The notes below the pieces were generated by a model. That model did not search any database and was not told the origin of the DNA. It worked only from the letters and a program-made list of their open reading frames with translations. Below are positions 1 to 10,386 of a stretch of 64,000 nucleotides of DNA, in pieces (position 1 is the stretch's first letter; every line of letters starts with the position of its first letter). The translations under genes and the position numbers were made by a program. This DNA is from Gonocerus acuteangulatus (Eukaryota; Arthropoda; Insecta; Hemiptera; Coreidae): NCBI GenBank assembly GCA_946811695.1, contig OX328126.1, positions 88,085,785 through 88,149,784 on the forward strand, in the 5' to 3' direction.

Positions 1-432
1 GTAGTGACTAAATGATCGTTCACCAGAAAGCAATATTGCAATTAAATCTCCCCCTCTTCCCTTTTCTCTTTATATTTCTTGATTTTTGCTTCTTCGAAAA
101 ATCATTACCAATGTATAAAAATCCTCCTTACATCACATTCTTTATGAGCAGCTTTCTTGATGGACTCATTTCACAAATTAGAAACTGCAGGACAATTGAT
201 AAACTTTTTAAACATTATTGCACACTTCGCGCACAATGTTCTCCTGCTGAGAAAGTCCCCAAATTGAGATTATAAACAGGCGAAAACATTTTTTAACTCA
301 TTCCGTCATTTTGACATATCCCACAACAAAATTTTATTTTTTTACACTTTCTTAAAAACAAATTTGGGAAATAGAATTTTAGGTTGTATACTATAACATG
401 ATGGATTGAGTGGAAAATGTTTACACTTATAA
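1..432. other. AT-rich sequence, nothing recognised
   Basis: An 87-residue open frame at 12-275 has low-complexity composition, no recognisable domain and no clear splice context. I see no RNA gene or repeat here apart from the TIR that begins at 433. Confidence 0.5.
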
Positions 433-667
433 GCGGCCCCTACACGGTCACATTACCTTATCAAAATGACAGTAATAATGATAGTGTAAGGTGGACAAAG
501 TTGGAATGACGAACAGTAATGATGTGAATCCGGATTTTCTCATCTCGGCTTCATCATTACTGAAAGTGGAGGGGATACTGTCATTAGTAATGATGGTGTA
601 GGGAGCGCTACATCATTAATCCGTCATTAATCAGTCTATCTCGAACTGTAACTAGGTGAAACAGATT

Positions 668-899
668 ATTTTCGTCGTAGGCGGATGGTCAATTAATAAA
701 AACTTCACTATACAGTATCACCAACTTTATTCCGTCCCTACATGTTTCACACCTTTATTGGTGCCTTTTCAGGGGAAAAATTACATATATATAAAACTTA
801 CAGCCTCAATCTGAGGGCTGAACATGTAGGGACGGAATAAAGTTGGTGATACTGTATAGTGAAGTTTTTATTAATTGACCTTCCGCCTACCACGAAAAT
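668..899. mobile_element. Foldback element with 79-bp arms
   Basis: Arms at 668-746 and 821-899 are near-perfect inverted copies around a ~74-bp centre. The left arm and centre, read on the minus strand, contain a decayed hammerhead-like core: CTGAAAA, a GGCACC/GGTGT hairpin, GAAACATGTA, and flanking TCCC/GGGA that could pair as stem I. The core has G8 changed to A. The outer end (TTAATTGACC...CCGCCTAC) recurs near 40445 and 15570, so this belongs to a dispersed family whose ends carry hammerhead-like motifs. Confidence 0.75.
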
Positions 900-1058
900 A
901 AGAAGATTGGAAAAAAGGGTCAGTTGAAGAATAATTATTAATAGGTGAAACAGATGTAAAGGTTAAACTAGATTGAGTTGGAAAGGGCAAAAAATAAGAT
1001 GAATTGAAATGTATGACTCTACCTTGGTAACATTATAGTTATAAAATAGTTATAAAAG

Positions 1059-1059
<1 letters not shown>

Positions 1060-1148
<89 letters not shown>
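1060..1148. repeat. (AT)n microsatellite
   Basis: A long, nearly pure AT dinucleotide run, interrupted once near 1092. Similar runs occur near 2381, 3691, 5966, 10322, 32930, 39418, 46514, 48081 and 51738. Confidence 0.95.
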
Positions 1149-1150
<2 letters not shown>

Positions 1151-1344
1151 AAGTAACGAATCCGCATTAAGACTAATTTATTTATTTTTTTTTTTTTTTT
1201 TAATTATTCTGCCTCTACCCTTGTGGGTCTAAGTCTAATTAAAATATATCATAGAATAAAATATATATATATAAAGTAATCTATGTACCGACAACATCTA
1301 GGTACCAACAACTTTCCACATTCGTTACTTGGCATTTGTATCGA

Positions 1345-1660
1345 CGATATAAAATAGGTTGAAAGTGCTTTATTTTTTATATCGACTTTAGAAAATAATG
1401 TTGACGTGATTCTTTTACCAATTCATTTGTCTTATAGAGTAGATTAAAAGAAAAATATAATCGTTAAACTATAATTTATATTTCGTCAAATATATTCAAA
1501 AATATGCTTACGTTTTCAAGTAAACTAGTATTATCCATTTTTTTTACACCAAAAATAATAGCAGATTTAAAATCAGCACCCCAAGAAACCCTAACGTGGT
1601 GAATAATATTGAAAACAAAAAATAATGATTTTTCCCAGTCTGGAAGAGAATAAAAATTTG
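1345..1660 (+). repeat. Single-copy relative of the 84-bp satellite arm
   Basis: The segment holds the block (ataggttgaaagtgc, then a tttagaaaat core, then aattcatttgt) that makes up the 84-bp satellite unit at 16.2-22.8 kb. It continues into the same flank (atatttcgtcaaata, atgcttacgttt, aataatagcagattt) found at 15.8 and 22.9 kb. It is therefore a non-amplified, diverged member of the element family that gave rise to the satellite. Confidence 0.75.
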
Positions 1661-2303
1661 TAAGCGAAAAAGTAATGTGACGTTTTGAAATTCAATATCT
1701 CCCCTTGAGATAATCCGATTTTTACGTCATTGAAATCTTTCAAAAGAAGAAAGACTCCTTTTTCTAACCATATAAATGACTATTGTATTAACTCAAAAGG
1801 TACTTGCGAAAAATGGTAATAAAAATAAAATGTAAACTTTTTTGCACATAACCTCGGTCCCAGAACACGTCGAAACGCCCCGATTGGAAGGATATGTGTC
1901 ATATTAAGGCCTTTACGAACGTTTCACATGTTTTTTTGTGGCTAGTGTCGCAATTATAGCTACACAGGCGACTTTGCGAGGATCCATTATTAACAAAACG
2001 CTTCTGTCACGGAGATCACAATGCATACTGAAGAAAAGTAATGACATTAAAAATGATCCGTGGAATTACGGTGTAAGGTGTACATTGTAATGATGATATG
2101 GAATGACGAGAGTTGAACAGTAATGACATTACTGATAATGTCATTATTACTGACCGTGTAGGGGCCGCACAAAATACAAAATAACATAAAATGTTTCTTT
2201 GAGAGGAGATGGTTGACCGTAGATGATGCAAGGTAGGGATTGTCGGGGTTCGGTCACTGCTACTTAATAAAACTACATTTTATCATAAAAATGGTTTTAT
2301 TGT

Positions 2304-2342
2304 GCCGACGTTTCGGCTTGAACTTCAAGCCTTCATCAGGGC
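2304..2342 (-). ncRNA. Hammerhead-like ribozyme motif, left arm
   Basis: Read on the minus strand: GCC, CTGATGA, an extra A, a GGCTTGA/TCAAGCC hairpin as stem II, GAAAC, GTC, GGC. The invariant CUGANGA and GAAA boxes are present. A-C/G-U can form a 2-bp, loopless stem III before the expected cleavage residue C17, and GCC/GGC can form stem I. The extra purine between A9 and stem II departs from the textbook motif. A minimal stem III suggests that cleavage, if any, would need a dimer. Confidence 0.55.
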
Positions 2343-2376
2343 TGTAAAAAACAAGTAGGACGGATGTAATACTGAA

Positions 2377-2433
<57 letters not shown>

Positions 2434-2882
2434 TACATACACAAATACACATACATATATACATACATATATATATGGAAAAAGACAAAACATAAAATAC
2501 TAGAACATAATATATAGAAGAACAATGTGCTCTAGAAGTGTTTGGATTATTAGGAAAACAGATATAAGAATAACAGATTACATATTAGATTAGATATAAG
2601 AATAACAATATGGGCTTACCGATGGGAAGATAGAGAACTATTCCTCACAAATGCGGGATCATTTCTGACAGTTAATACAGGGAAACATAGGAAGAAAGGA
2701 GTTGGTGAGGGGGGGGGGGTGGTTCTGGACCACCCAATGGACAGAGAATATAGAAGATGAAAGAAAGAGCGGCAAAAGCGGCGAAGTACAGTAAGGGGTC
2801 ATAAAGTCATAAAATGTTGTGTTAATGGAAAGGGAGGCAGGTATAAAGGGCTATATTGCATCCGTCCTACTTGTTTTTTACA

Positions 2883-2921
2883 GCCCTGATGAAGGATTGA
2901 AGTTCAAGCCGAAACGTCGGC
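2883..2921 (+). ncRNA. Hammerhead-like ribozyme motif, right arm
   Basis: Same architecture as the left-arm copy, on the plus strand: GCC, CTGATGA, hairpin, GAAAC, GTC, GGC. Stem II has one mismatch (GGA in place of GGC), so this copy is slightly decayed. Confidence 0.5.
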
Positions 2922-3450
2922 ACAATAAAACCATTTTTATGATAAAATGTAGTTTTATTAAATAGCAGTGACCGAACCCTGACGATCCCTACCTTGTATA
3001 AAATGTTTCTTGAAACGAATCAAGTTCACTCCAACTATCAGTATGGACTGAGGAAAAACCCATTCTACTAGCAACAACATTGTGAATTTGGAAATTCATA
3101 AACCAAATAAAGATTTAAAAATATTAAATATAAGTTGTATCATAAGTTATTGAAAAAGTCTGACTTAACATTTGGAAGCCCTGGAATAAAAACAGTTTAT
3201 ACTTTCTTTTAATGTTTCATGAAACATTCAACACCTGCTTCAATGATAAATCGAAGAAAAATGAGATTTTAGGCGCCAAAATGCAAAGGGAACTATAACA
3301 GCGGAGACATACTCATCAAAACAAAAATTCTAATTTTATACATTAGAAACCTAAAAGGTTACAGAGATAACCTAGTTTTTTTCTTTGTTTTCTTCCTCGC
3401 GGCAAGATACTTTCAAAAAGTATTCTCAGAAGCCTATTAACGCAAGAACA

Positions 3451-3572
3451 TTTATTTATTCAATTTATTTAAATTTGAACGTCCATTATTATTAACTAAG
3501 AATTTTAGGTCGAGTTATGTATAGGTTACCACCCTTCTCTAGCCAGGATAGGGCTGATGCCTTTTCTTTTTT
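3451..3572 (-). repeat. SINE family B, 3' fragment
   Basis: This is the reverse complement of the 3' half of the SINE at 38987-39198: AAGGCATC...CCTATCCTGGCTAG, the GGTAACCTATA box and the ATGGACGTT...TTAAAT tail. The tRNA-like head is missing. An identical fragment lies at 5725-5846 in the duplicate. Confidence 0.8.
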
Positions 3573-3688
3573 AGCACTTTCCTCCGAAGGAAAGTAGCTA
3601 TTGAGGTTGGACTCATGACGGAATTTTTGAAAAATTTCTTCAAATCTTTATCGATCCTACCTAGTAGACACCGAAAATGACCCCCGTT

Positions 3689-3757
<69 letters not shown>

Positions 3758-4196
3758 CTGTTAACAAGATAGCGGCCAGAGTTTTTGTTTTTTCGTCACG
3801 AAACTTGGTATATAGCATTCAATTAGCAAACGATTGAACGAGTTCGTTAACCACCAAAGTCGGTTCACCGGAAGGGGGGGTTTACCCCGAACCCAAAACA
3901 CTAATTTGACTATGTCAGCCGTAATATTTGTTATATTTCAACGAAACTTGGTATTCTTAGTGGTAATATAGAGAGAAAAGTGAGATATAAAAATGAACTA
4001 AATCGGTTCATTAGAAGGGGGGATTTACTCCGGACCCACAATACCAATTCGCCACTACCAGCCGTGATTTTTGGTATATTTCAACGGAACTCGGTATTCG
4101 TAGTGGTAATCCACAGGTAAATAACTGTTGTAAAAATAAACTAAATCGGTTCATTAGGAGGGGGGGTTTACTCCGGACCCACAACACCAATTCGCC
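3573..4196 (+). repeat. Dispersed repeat with 143-bp tandem units, copy 1
   Basis: It begins GCACTTTCCTCCGAAGGAAA, then GTTGGACTCATGACGGAAT, an (AT)n/(GT)n run, TCTGTTAACAAGATAG and CGAAACTTGGTAT. From 3861 a 143-bp unit repeats (anchors at 3861, 4004 and 4147: CGGTTCA followed by a G-run and GGTTTACYCC). The open frame across it is a by-product of the tandem array. Related copies lie at 5847-6760 and 32811-33340. Confidence 0.85.
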
Positions 4197-4705
4197 TAAC
4201 AAACAATCAGCAGCCCCCCCCTCCCCCTTACAAATCCTGTTAGGCTAGTGGAATTCGATACACACTTATGCTCTTAACACTTAACGCTATTTCCCTGAGG
4301 GTTTAGTCCACTAGCTAAGCCTACTAGCAGACACTAGTAACTCGTTCTTGTACAAGTAGGAAAAACCTCTAAGAAGAATAAGAAACAATTTTATTTAGGA
4401 TTTTTCCACATTAAATAATCCAGATTTAATCTCTTACAGGGATCGATGATATATATATATATATATATATTATTATTATTATTATTCTTGTGGATGACCC
4501 AAAATATTTCTTAATGCGTTTCGTTCTTTTAGGCTTAGGGTCGGGAAAAAGTAGTACTTCCTTGTGCCATACCACTTTATTTTTTTCCTGCCCTACATGT
4601 TTCGTGCTTAATTCATTCGCACCTCATCAGGGGCACTTCTTGCTAAGAAGTCCTCTCGTCTCCTCATGTACCTTCTACGGAGGCAGGGGTAATAGTATTA
4701 CCCCT
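4197..4705 (+). other. Unique spacer ending in a Penelope-like end
   Basis: The segment between the two duplicates. 4197-4490 has no recognisable feature apart from a C-run and a short (AT)n/(ATT)n. From about 4500 it carries a Penelope-like end with a hammerhead-like motif on the minus strand, leading to a palindrome at the duplication junction. Confidence 0.6.
4590..4634 (-). ncRNA. Hammerhead-like ribozyme motif, ACATGT class
   Basis: Minus strand: GCCC, CTGATGA, a GGTGC...GCAC hairpin with an 11-nt loop, GAAAC, ATGTA, GGGC. GCCC/GGGC gives a perfect 4-bp stem I. ACAUGU can fold as a loopless 3-bp stem III, putting A at the expected cleavage position. All invariant core residues are present, with one extra G after CUGAUGA. 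This is the most complete ACATGT-type copy here; related copies lie at 727-775, 13652-13690 and 40385-40423. Confidence 0.5.
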
Positions 4706-4709
4706 GCCT
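4681..4709. repeat. Perfect 14+1+14 palindrome at duplication junction
   Basis: Arms AGGCAGGGGTAATA and TATTACCCCTGCCT flank a single G. The duplicated block resumes within its last bases, sharing the pentamer GCCTA with the start of copy 1 at 2431. Confidence 0.95.
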
Positions 4710-5156
4710 AATACACAAATACACATACATATATACATACATATATATATGGAAAAAGACAAAACATAAAATACTAGAACATAATATATAGAAGAACAAT
4801 GTGCTCTAGAAGTGTTTGGATTATTAGGAAAACAGATATAAGAATAACAGATTACATATTAGATTAGATATAAGAATAACAATATGGGCTTACCGATGGG
4901 AAGATAGAGAACTATTCCTCACAAATGCGGGATCATTTCTGACAGTTAATACAGGGAAACATAGGAAGAAAGGAGTTGGTGAGGGGGGGGGGGTGGTTCT
5001 GGACCACCCAATGGACAGAGAATATAGAAGATGAAAGAAAGAGCGGCAAAAGCGGCGAAGTACAGTAAGGGGTCATAAAGTCATAAAATGTTGTGTTAAT
5101 GGAAAGGGAGGCAGGTATAAAGGGCTATATTGCATCCGTCCTACTTGTTTTTTACA

Positions 5157-5195
5157 GCCCTGATGAAGGATTGAAGTTCAAGCCGAAACGTCGGC
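5157..5195 (+). ncRNA. Hammerhead-like motif, duplicate copy
   Basis: Duplicate of the motif at 2883-2921, with the same stem II mismatch, inherited through the segmental duplication. Confidence 0.5.
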
Positions 5196-5724
5196 ACAAT
5201 AAAACCATTTTTATGATAAAATGTAGTTTTATTAAATAGCAGTGACCGAACCCTGACGATCCCTACCTTGTATAAAATGTTTCTTGAAACGAATCAAGTT
5301 TACTCCAACTATCAGTATGGACTGAGGAAAAACCCATTCTACTAGCAACAACATTGTGAATTTGGAAATTCATAAACCAAATAAAGATTTAAAAATATTA
5401 AATATAAGTTGTATCATAAGTTATTGAAAAAGTCTGACTTAACATTTGGAAGCCCTGGAATAAAAACAGTTTATACTTTCTTTTAATGTTTCATGAAACA
5501 TTCAACACCTGCTTCAATGATAAATCGAAGAAAAATGAGATTTTAGGCGCCAAAATGCAAAGGGAACTATAACAGCGGAGACATACTCATCAAAACAAAA
5601 ATTCTAATTTTATACATTAGAAACCTAAAAGGTTACAGAGATAACCTAGTTTTTTTCTTTGTTTTCTTCCTCGCGGCAAGATACTTTCAAAAAGTATTCT
5701 CAGAAGCATATTAACGCAAGAACA

Positions 5725-5846
5725 TTTATTTATTCAATTTATTTAAATTTGAACGTCCATTATTATTAACTAAGAATTTTAGGTCGAGTTATGTATAGGT
5801 TACCACCCTTCTCTAGCCAGGATAGGGCTGATGCCTTTTCTTTTTT
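5725..5846 (-). repeat. SINE family B, 3' fragment (duplicate)
   Basis: Same fragment as 3451-3572, carried by the duplication. Confidence 0.8.
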
Positions 5847-5962
5847 AGCACTTTCCTCCGAAGGAAAGTAGCTATTGAGGTTGGACTCATGACGGAATTT
5901 TTGAAAAATTTCTTCAAATCTTTATCGATCCTACCTAGTAGACACCGAAAATGACCCCCGTT

Positions 5963-6031
<69 letters not shown>

Positions 6032-6760
6032 CTGTTAACAAGATAGCGGCCAGAGTTTTTGTTTTTTCGTCACGAAACTTGGTATATAGCATTCAATTAG
6101 CAAACGATTGAACGAGTTCGTTAACCACCAAAGTCGGTTCACCGGAAGGGGGGGTTTACCCCGAACCCAAAACACTAATTTGACTATGTCAGCCGTAATA
6201 TTTGTTATATTTCAACGAAACTTGGTATTCTTAGTGGTAATATAGAGAGAAAAGTGAGATATAAAAATGAACTAAATCGGTTCATTAGAAGGGGGGGTTT
6301 ACTCCGGACCCACAATACCAATTCGCCACTACCAGCCGTGATTTTTGGTATATTTCAACGGAACTCGGTATTCGTAGTGGTAATCCACAGGTAAATAACT
6401 GTTGTAAAAATAAACTAAATCGGTTCATTAGGAGGGGGGGTTTACTCCGGACCCACAACACCAATTCGCCACTACCAGCAGTGATTTTTGGTATATTTCG
6501 ACGAAACTCGGCATTCGTAGTGGTAATCTACAGGTAAATATGTGTTGTAAAAATAAACTAAATCGGTTCATTAGAAGGGGGGGTTTACTCCTGACCCAAA
6601 TTCTTAATATACTCATACCGGTCGTAATTTCTGCTGTATTGTAACGAAACGCGGTATACGTCGTGGGTAACTCATGAGAAAGAAGTGTTGTAGAAATGAG
6701 CTGAATCGGTCAATCGGAAAGCGGGGGTTTAATTTGTAATATTTTCAATAGAAAAGCCCG
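5847..6760 (+). repeat. Dispersed repeat with 143-bp tandem units, copy 2
   Basis: This is the longer form of the repeat at 3573. Tandem anchors lie at 6135, 6278, 6421, 6564 and 6707, each exactly 143 bp apart, with increasing divergence toward the right end. The last part (GTAATTTCTGCTGTATTGTA, then CGAAACGCGGTATACGTC) matches the right end of the copy at 32811-33340, so that is probably the true end of the family. Confidence 0.85.
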
Positions 6761-6801
6761 TCAGACGTAGGTTCACAAAGCCGCCGCAAGGAGCGCTTTC
6801 T

Positions 6802-7080
6802 ACCACTAGAGTGACTGTATCCTGTTCCTGCGTTAGATCAAAATACGATAATATGAGGTTTTTTGTATTTATTACGAAGTGTAATAGGTACCATGTGTAA
6901 ACATAACTCTGGAAGCAAATTATTAATTGATCAGTTACTCATTACAAATTTAAAAGAGAACTATTCATGTTTTTATTTTATTTATGTAGGATATTTCAAG
7001 CAAATTGTTCTGGAAAGCAATCTACACTACCCAAATTCTGAGGAAAGTGCTTAGTTATGCAGCTCCTGCGTGACGGACTT
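6802..7080 (+). repeat. Dispersed repeat, inverted copy at window end
   Basis: TACCACTAGAGTGACTGTAT through GCTCCTGCGTGACGGACTTT recurs in inverse orientation at 63770-64000, running off the window. The end motif (GCAGTYCCTGCG...CGGACTTT) also occurs near 32163 and 52936, so this is a family end. The 63-codon frame at 6863-7054 starts at a non-ATG codon and has no recognisable product. Confidence 0.8.
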
Positions 7081-7082
7081 TT

Positions 7083-7184
7083 CGATAGAAAAGCCACCAC
7101 CCCTTGTGGGGTTTGAACCGACGACCTTAGACTCGGAGTGTTAAGTGCTCACACCTTAATGCTTACGACCACCGGGCCTCCGAA
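7083..7184 (-). repeat. SINE family B, tRNA-like head
   Basis: The reverse complement matches the head of the full SINE at 38987: GTGAGCACTTAACACTCCG, then a B-box-like GGTTCAAACCCC, then AGGGGTGGTGGCTTTTC. The 3' half is absent. It abuts the repeat ending at 7080. Confidence 0.75.
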
Positions 7185-7296
7185 AGAACATTAAACGATA
7201 CGATTCCTTCTACTCGAAAAATATTTTGCGAAAAAAATATCTACGATGGAATTTTCTAAGTTTGTAATTTTTTTATGATCATATTTTATATCTTCC

Positions 7297-7300
<4 letters not shown>

Positions 7301-7344
<44 letters not shown>

Positions 7345-7507
7345 GGCGCATCTACTTCTAGGTCATTAGCGCCGACATCCAGGGTACAGCGAGGAATTTT
7401 CCCAACGAGCCCTGAGATGAGAAAATTCCTGCCGGAGGTGGGGATCGAACCCACCATCTCCCGCTTATGAATCCAAGGCGCTAACCATTAGACCACAGGA
7501 GACCCCG
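7301..7507 (-). repeat. Full tRNA-derived SINE (family A) with TSD
   Basis: Minus strand: a tRNA-like head GGGGTCTCCTGTGGTCTAAT with an A box (TGGTCTAATGG), a B box (GGTTCGATCCC), a body with CTCATCTCAGGG, and a tail ending CGGCGCTAATGACC...GCGCCGT plus a ~40-nt poly(A). The 12-bp TSD TATCTTCCACTT lies at 7289-7300 and 7508-7519. The anticodon stem does not pair well, so this is not a functional tRNA. Confidence 0.92.
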
Positions 7508-7690
7508 TATCTTCCACTTATTCACTAATTTAAAAAAAACTGCGAAATACGTATATGAAATGTAATCGTAAAATTATTTTTATTTAACTCGTAGACTTTC
7601 ACGTTCCAAGTGATCACAAACATTAATGTTGGGTTAGGTTGGGGAGTTTAAGGGCAGACAGATAACTACTAGGTCATAACCGCCCAAAGG

Positions 7691-8257
7691 CTACACCTTC
7701 ATTGGACCCATATTTCTCCCGATCCGATCCAATCCGATTTCGTTTCAACGACAACGGCCGACAGTGGCCGACGTGAGTGCCTACATTGGTCCAGACCCGA
7801 TCGGACTTAGTCACAGCTCGTCCACCGGTGCAAACCTTCGATTACGTTGAATTTTTGTGGTATTCATATTTTAAAGTTATTTATAAGAAAGGCAGCTAGA
7901 AGGTTATAACCATTGGAAGGTTATAAACATATTTCCACGTAATTTAATAATCAAGGGAAACAAAAAACAAAAATGTGAATTCACAAAGTTGTTATACATT
8001 TTATTAGCTTTCATTTAAAAAAAATAATCATTGAAATCGGTTAAGATGTAGAGGAAGTTGACCTTTTTGAAACACATTATGTGTTTGGGCGCCATTTTGC
8101 TTCGTCGGTCTGAAATCTGACCAGAAACAAACAAGTTTAAACGGCCATCGGATCGGGTCGGATCGGGACCAATGTAGGCACCCCTATTGTGATGCATGTG
8201 TTTCTTTCGACAGCCGGTGGCTATCGGATCCGATCGGGTCCAATTTAGGTGCCCCTT
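7691..8257. mobile_element. Non-autonomous TIR element, GATCGG-rich
   Basis: The left end (CACCTTCATTGGACCC) and the inverse right end (CACCTAAATTGGACCC) are imperfect TIRs. A second pair, GTGCCTACATTGGTCC at about 7771 and its complement at about 8180, is nested inside. The ends are rich in GATCGGA words. There is no transposase and no obvious TSD, so the class is unassigned. Confidence 0.6.
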
Positions 8258-10078
8258 AGACTATTTGTGTATAAGTAACATCCTTTAGAAATGGATATCC
8301 TTCGGAATAGAAACCTTCCCTATCCAAGTTGGCGGGTGAATTGGCCGATAATTATTCCACTAGAGTTAACCCTTAGCGTAAGGTGTTGTATTTCCTCGAA
8401 GTCTCACAACTATACGAAGTAAGGGAGAGGATAACAGCTATCGGATGAAGATGCGGGAGTAGGTGTCGAAACTAAGACAGGTGTTGTGAGGTATTGGTTG
8501 TGCCGTCAGCTGCAGACATCTAGTCCACACTTGAGTGATCAGGGGTGACTCACGCACGGGTCGTCACCGGCCGGTCTTCAGCACCTGTCCTCCAAGCCTC
8601 CTTGTACCGGACAACGAGTTCATCCAGTCATGTGTGGAAGCACACGGGTGATTCTGTTGTAGTTCAGCGCTTCTTGTTAAATACCAGGAGATATTCCAAG
8701 CATGGAGACAATCAGAGACAACCAATCACCTTTCACTAAAAAGTAACAGTTTAATAAATTCCGAAAACATTTGTTATGAAAAACTCTATAAGACAATTTC
8801 AACTAGGCAAGAGATTTTTAATGGTTTACATCCGTTGATTTCGATTCGTTTTATACGTTTTTAATTATTGTAGCATTTGTACCAAAGTGCTACAACAATG
8901 TTGAACACTTCCACATAACACACATTTTTTGGAATTTAGGGTTACTTACCGATTACCACATCCTTCCAACAAGGTTAGGGATTATGCTGATAGCAATATG
9001 TAGGTTCCAATCGGAAAACAGCTCACATAGGTGTCGGTAGGTTGTCTTATTTCATGTAGTCTGTTTCTGCAGATGTTAGCTGTTCGTTCCTTAAAAATCA
9101 CCATGATAACCAGTATGCCTCCGACTCGCCATGAAAGCGACAACAACCCACCAACTCGTCATGTTTCGACTAAAAGAAACGTTATAAGAAGTTTGTTGAC
9201 AACTCACCGTCCGTCCTCTAGACGGCATAAGAAGTTCAAGACTTGTTCGACTTCTCGGCGGACGGAAGTCTGTACTTCCTACTGTATATATTTCCTGAGC
9301 GGAATCGACTGACCTCGTTTCCGCAGGCTCGGCTTGAACTAATGTCCCCTCTTCATCTCTCAACAGCTTCACGCCCTCTCTAGCCTCATCATTTACATGC
9401 AGATAGTAACAACACGACACGCAAATAGACATTTCGCAATGTACTCATTGTCCGCACACGAAGCATAGCAGTTGACGAAAAGGCCTACCTGAGAACTCGA
9501 CGACAAGTACCAGACGTATAATACATGACATACTAGGATCTTCAGTCCATAGCAAGACTTCTGGTACAACAATGACAACGATTGACAACAATTTTCGAGA
9601 AATCAAGCACAATTGTACACGAGCCGTCATCCAGTAAAAGGAAAAACAGACTGGAAGAAATCATTTTGAGTCGTTTTACCATTTACCATAAGTGACTAAC
9701 TCATTAATATATTAGGCCAAGACAGGACAGAGCTAGTGAAACCTCCTAGAGTACAAAGTTGTCTAGAAAGCGTTTTTTTGACAGAACGAATACTCATAAC
9801 TAGGGAATGGATGTTCATGAAAAATAAAATTCAAAATACGTACATATATATTTAACTATTTATAATGAAATTTTTAATTGAAAATATTTAGTAAACACAT
9901 ACCTATAACACTATAAAATATTGAAAAGAAAAGCATAAATAATTAGGAATAAGTAGGAACTCGGTTGCTATAAACGAAGAGAAAAAAGTTGAAAATGTAT
10001 AGAACAAAATGATTAAAAATCTATAACAAATTGAAAAAAAAAATCATAAATACTAATTAGGAACTCATTTAAGGCTTT
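8258..10078. other. Unassigned, locally GC-richer sequence
   Basis: 8450-9640 is less AT-rich than its surroundings and holds overlapping short open frames on both strands. The longest is 113 codons at 9091-9432 minus. None shows a domain I recognise and none has convincing splice sites. It could hold exons of an unknown gene or an old transposon. 9640-10078 is AT-rich with nothing visible. Confidence 0.4.
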
Positions 10079-10086
10079 AACGGGAC

Positions 10087-10318
10087 CAGTGTTTGGCATT
10101 ATTGGAATAAAGTATTATTCGAATGATTATTCAAATAAATTTTTAGTGAATGATGAATAATTCACTGAATTATCTTATTCACACAGTACATCATGAATTA
10201 TTCACAGAATTATTCGTTATTCATTATTCGTTATTCGTAATTCATCACTCATTAGTCATCATTCGTTATTATCTATTTCTAGTTGGTCTACTGATTAATC
10301 CTACTTCAACACTCATAA

Positions 10319-10386
<68 letters not shown>

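Larger units (their letters stand above)
433..2168. mobile_element. TIR element or nested MITE pair
   Basis: An 18-bp perfect inverted repeat brackets the interval: GCGGCCCCTACACGGTCA at 433-450 and its complement at 2151-2168. The sequence just inside both ends is rich in short TAATGA and CATTA words. A second, imperfect copy of the end (GTGTAGGGAGCGCTAC) closes a small unit at about 612, so 433-612 could be a complete ~180-bp MITE and 2030-2168 part of another. I see no transposase and no clean TSD. The interior holds unrelated inserts, including a foldback element and a satellite-family arm. Superfamily unassigned. Confidence 0.6.
2229..2996. mobile_element. Penelope-like or retrozyme-like element with inverted ends
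   Basis: About 138 bp at 2229-2367 is repeated in inverse at 2859-2996, beginning CAAGGTAGGGAT and ending ATCCCTACCTTG. Each arm carries a hammerhead-like motif followed by an A/T-rich segment. The ~490-bp interior has an (AT)n run and no coding sequence. Inverted ends with hammerhead motifs are known from Penelope-like retroelements; assignment here rests on that motif alone because no reverse transcriptase or GIY-YIG domain is present. The right part (from 2431) is included in the direct duplication. Confidence 0.65.
2431..4196 (+). repeat. Segmental duplication, copy 1
   Basis: This ~1.76 kb block recurs at 4706-6470 at a nearly constant offset of 2274 bp. I found only scattered substitutions, such as c/t near 3023 and c/a near 3437. 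It contains the right arm of the 2229 element, a SINE fragment, an (AT)n run and three units of a 143-bp tandem repeat. No gene is evident between 2997 and 3450. Copy 1 ends abruptly at TTCGCC (4196), where copy 2 continues. Confidence 0.95.
4706..6470 (+). repeat. Segmental duplication, copy 2
   Basis: Nearly identical to 2431-4196. It lacks the left arm of the 2229-2996 element but keeps the right arm, including the hammerhead-like motif at 5157-5195, and continues past 6470 into further 143-bp units that copy 1 has lost. Confidence 0.95.

Noticed and set aside
2260..2493. Minus-strand frame MFCLFPYIYVCIYVC
   Set aside because: A translation of the (AT)n run and the element arm; no gene.
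4011..4202. Minus-strand frame with repeated SKPPLLMNRFSLFLQ
   Set aside because: It is a translation of the 143-bp tandem repeat and recurs at 6428-6616.
7430..7506. tRNA gene
   Set aside because: A and B boxes are present but the anticodon stem does not pair and the unit has a SINE body, poly(A) and a TSD. The same applies to 30490-30560 and 38987-39060.
9091..9432. 113-codon minus-strand frame
   Set aside because: No domain, start context or conservation evidence; overlaps a 93-codon plus-strand frame. Left as unassigned sequence.
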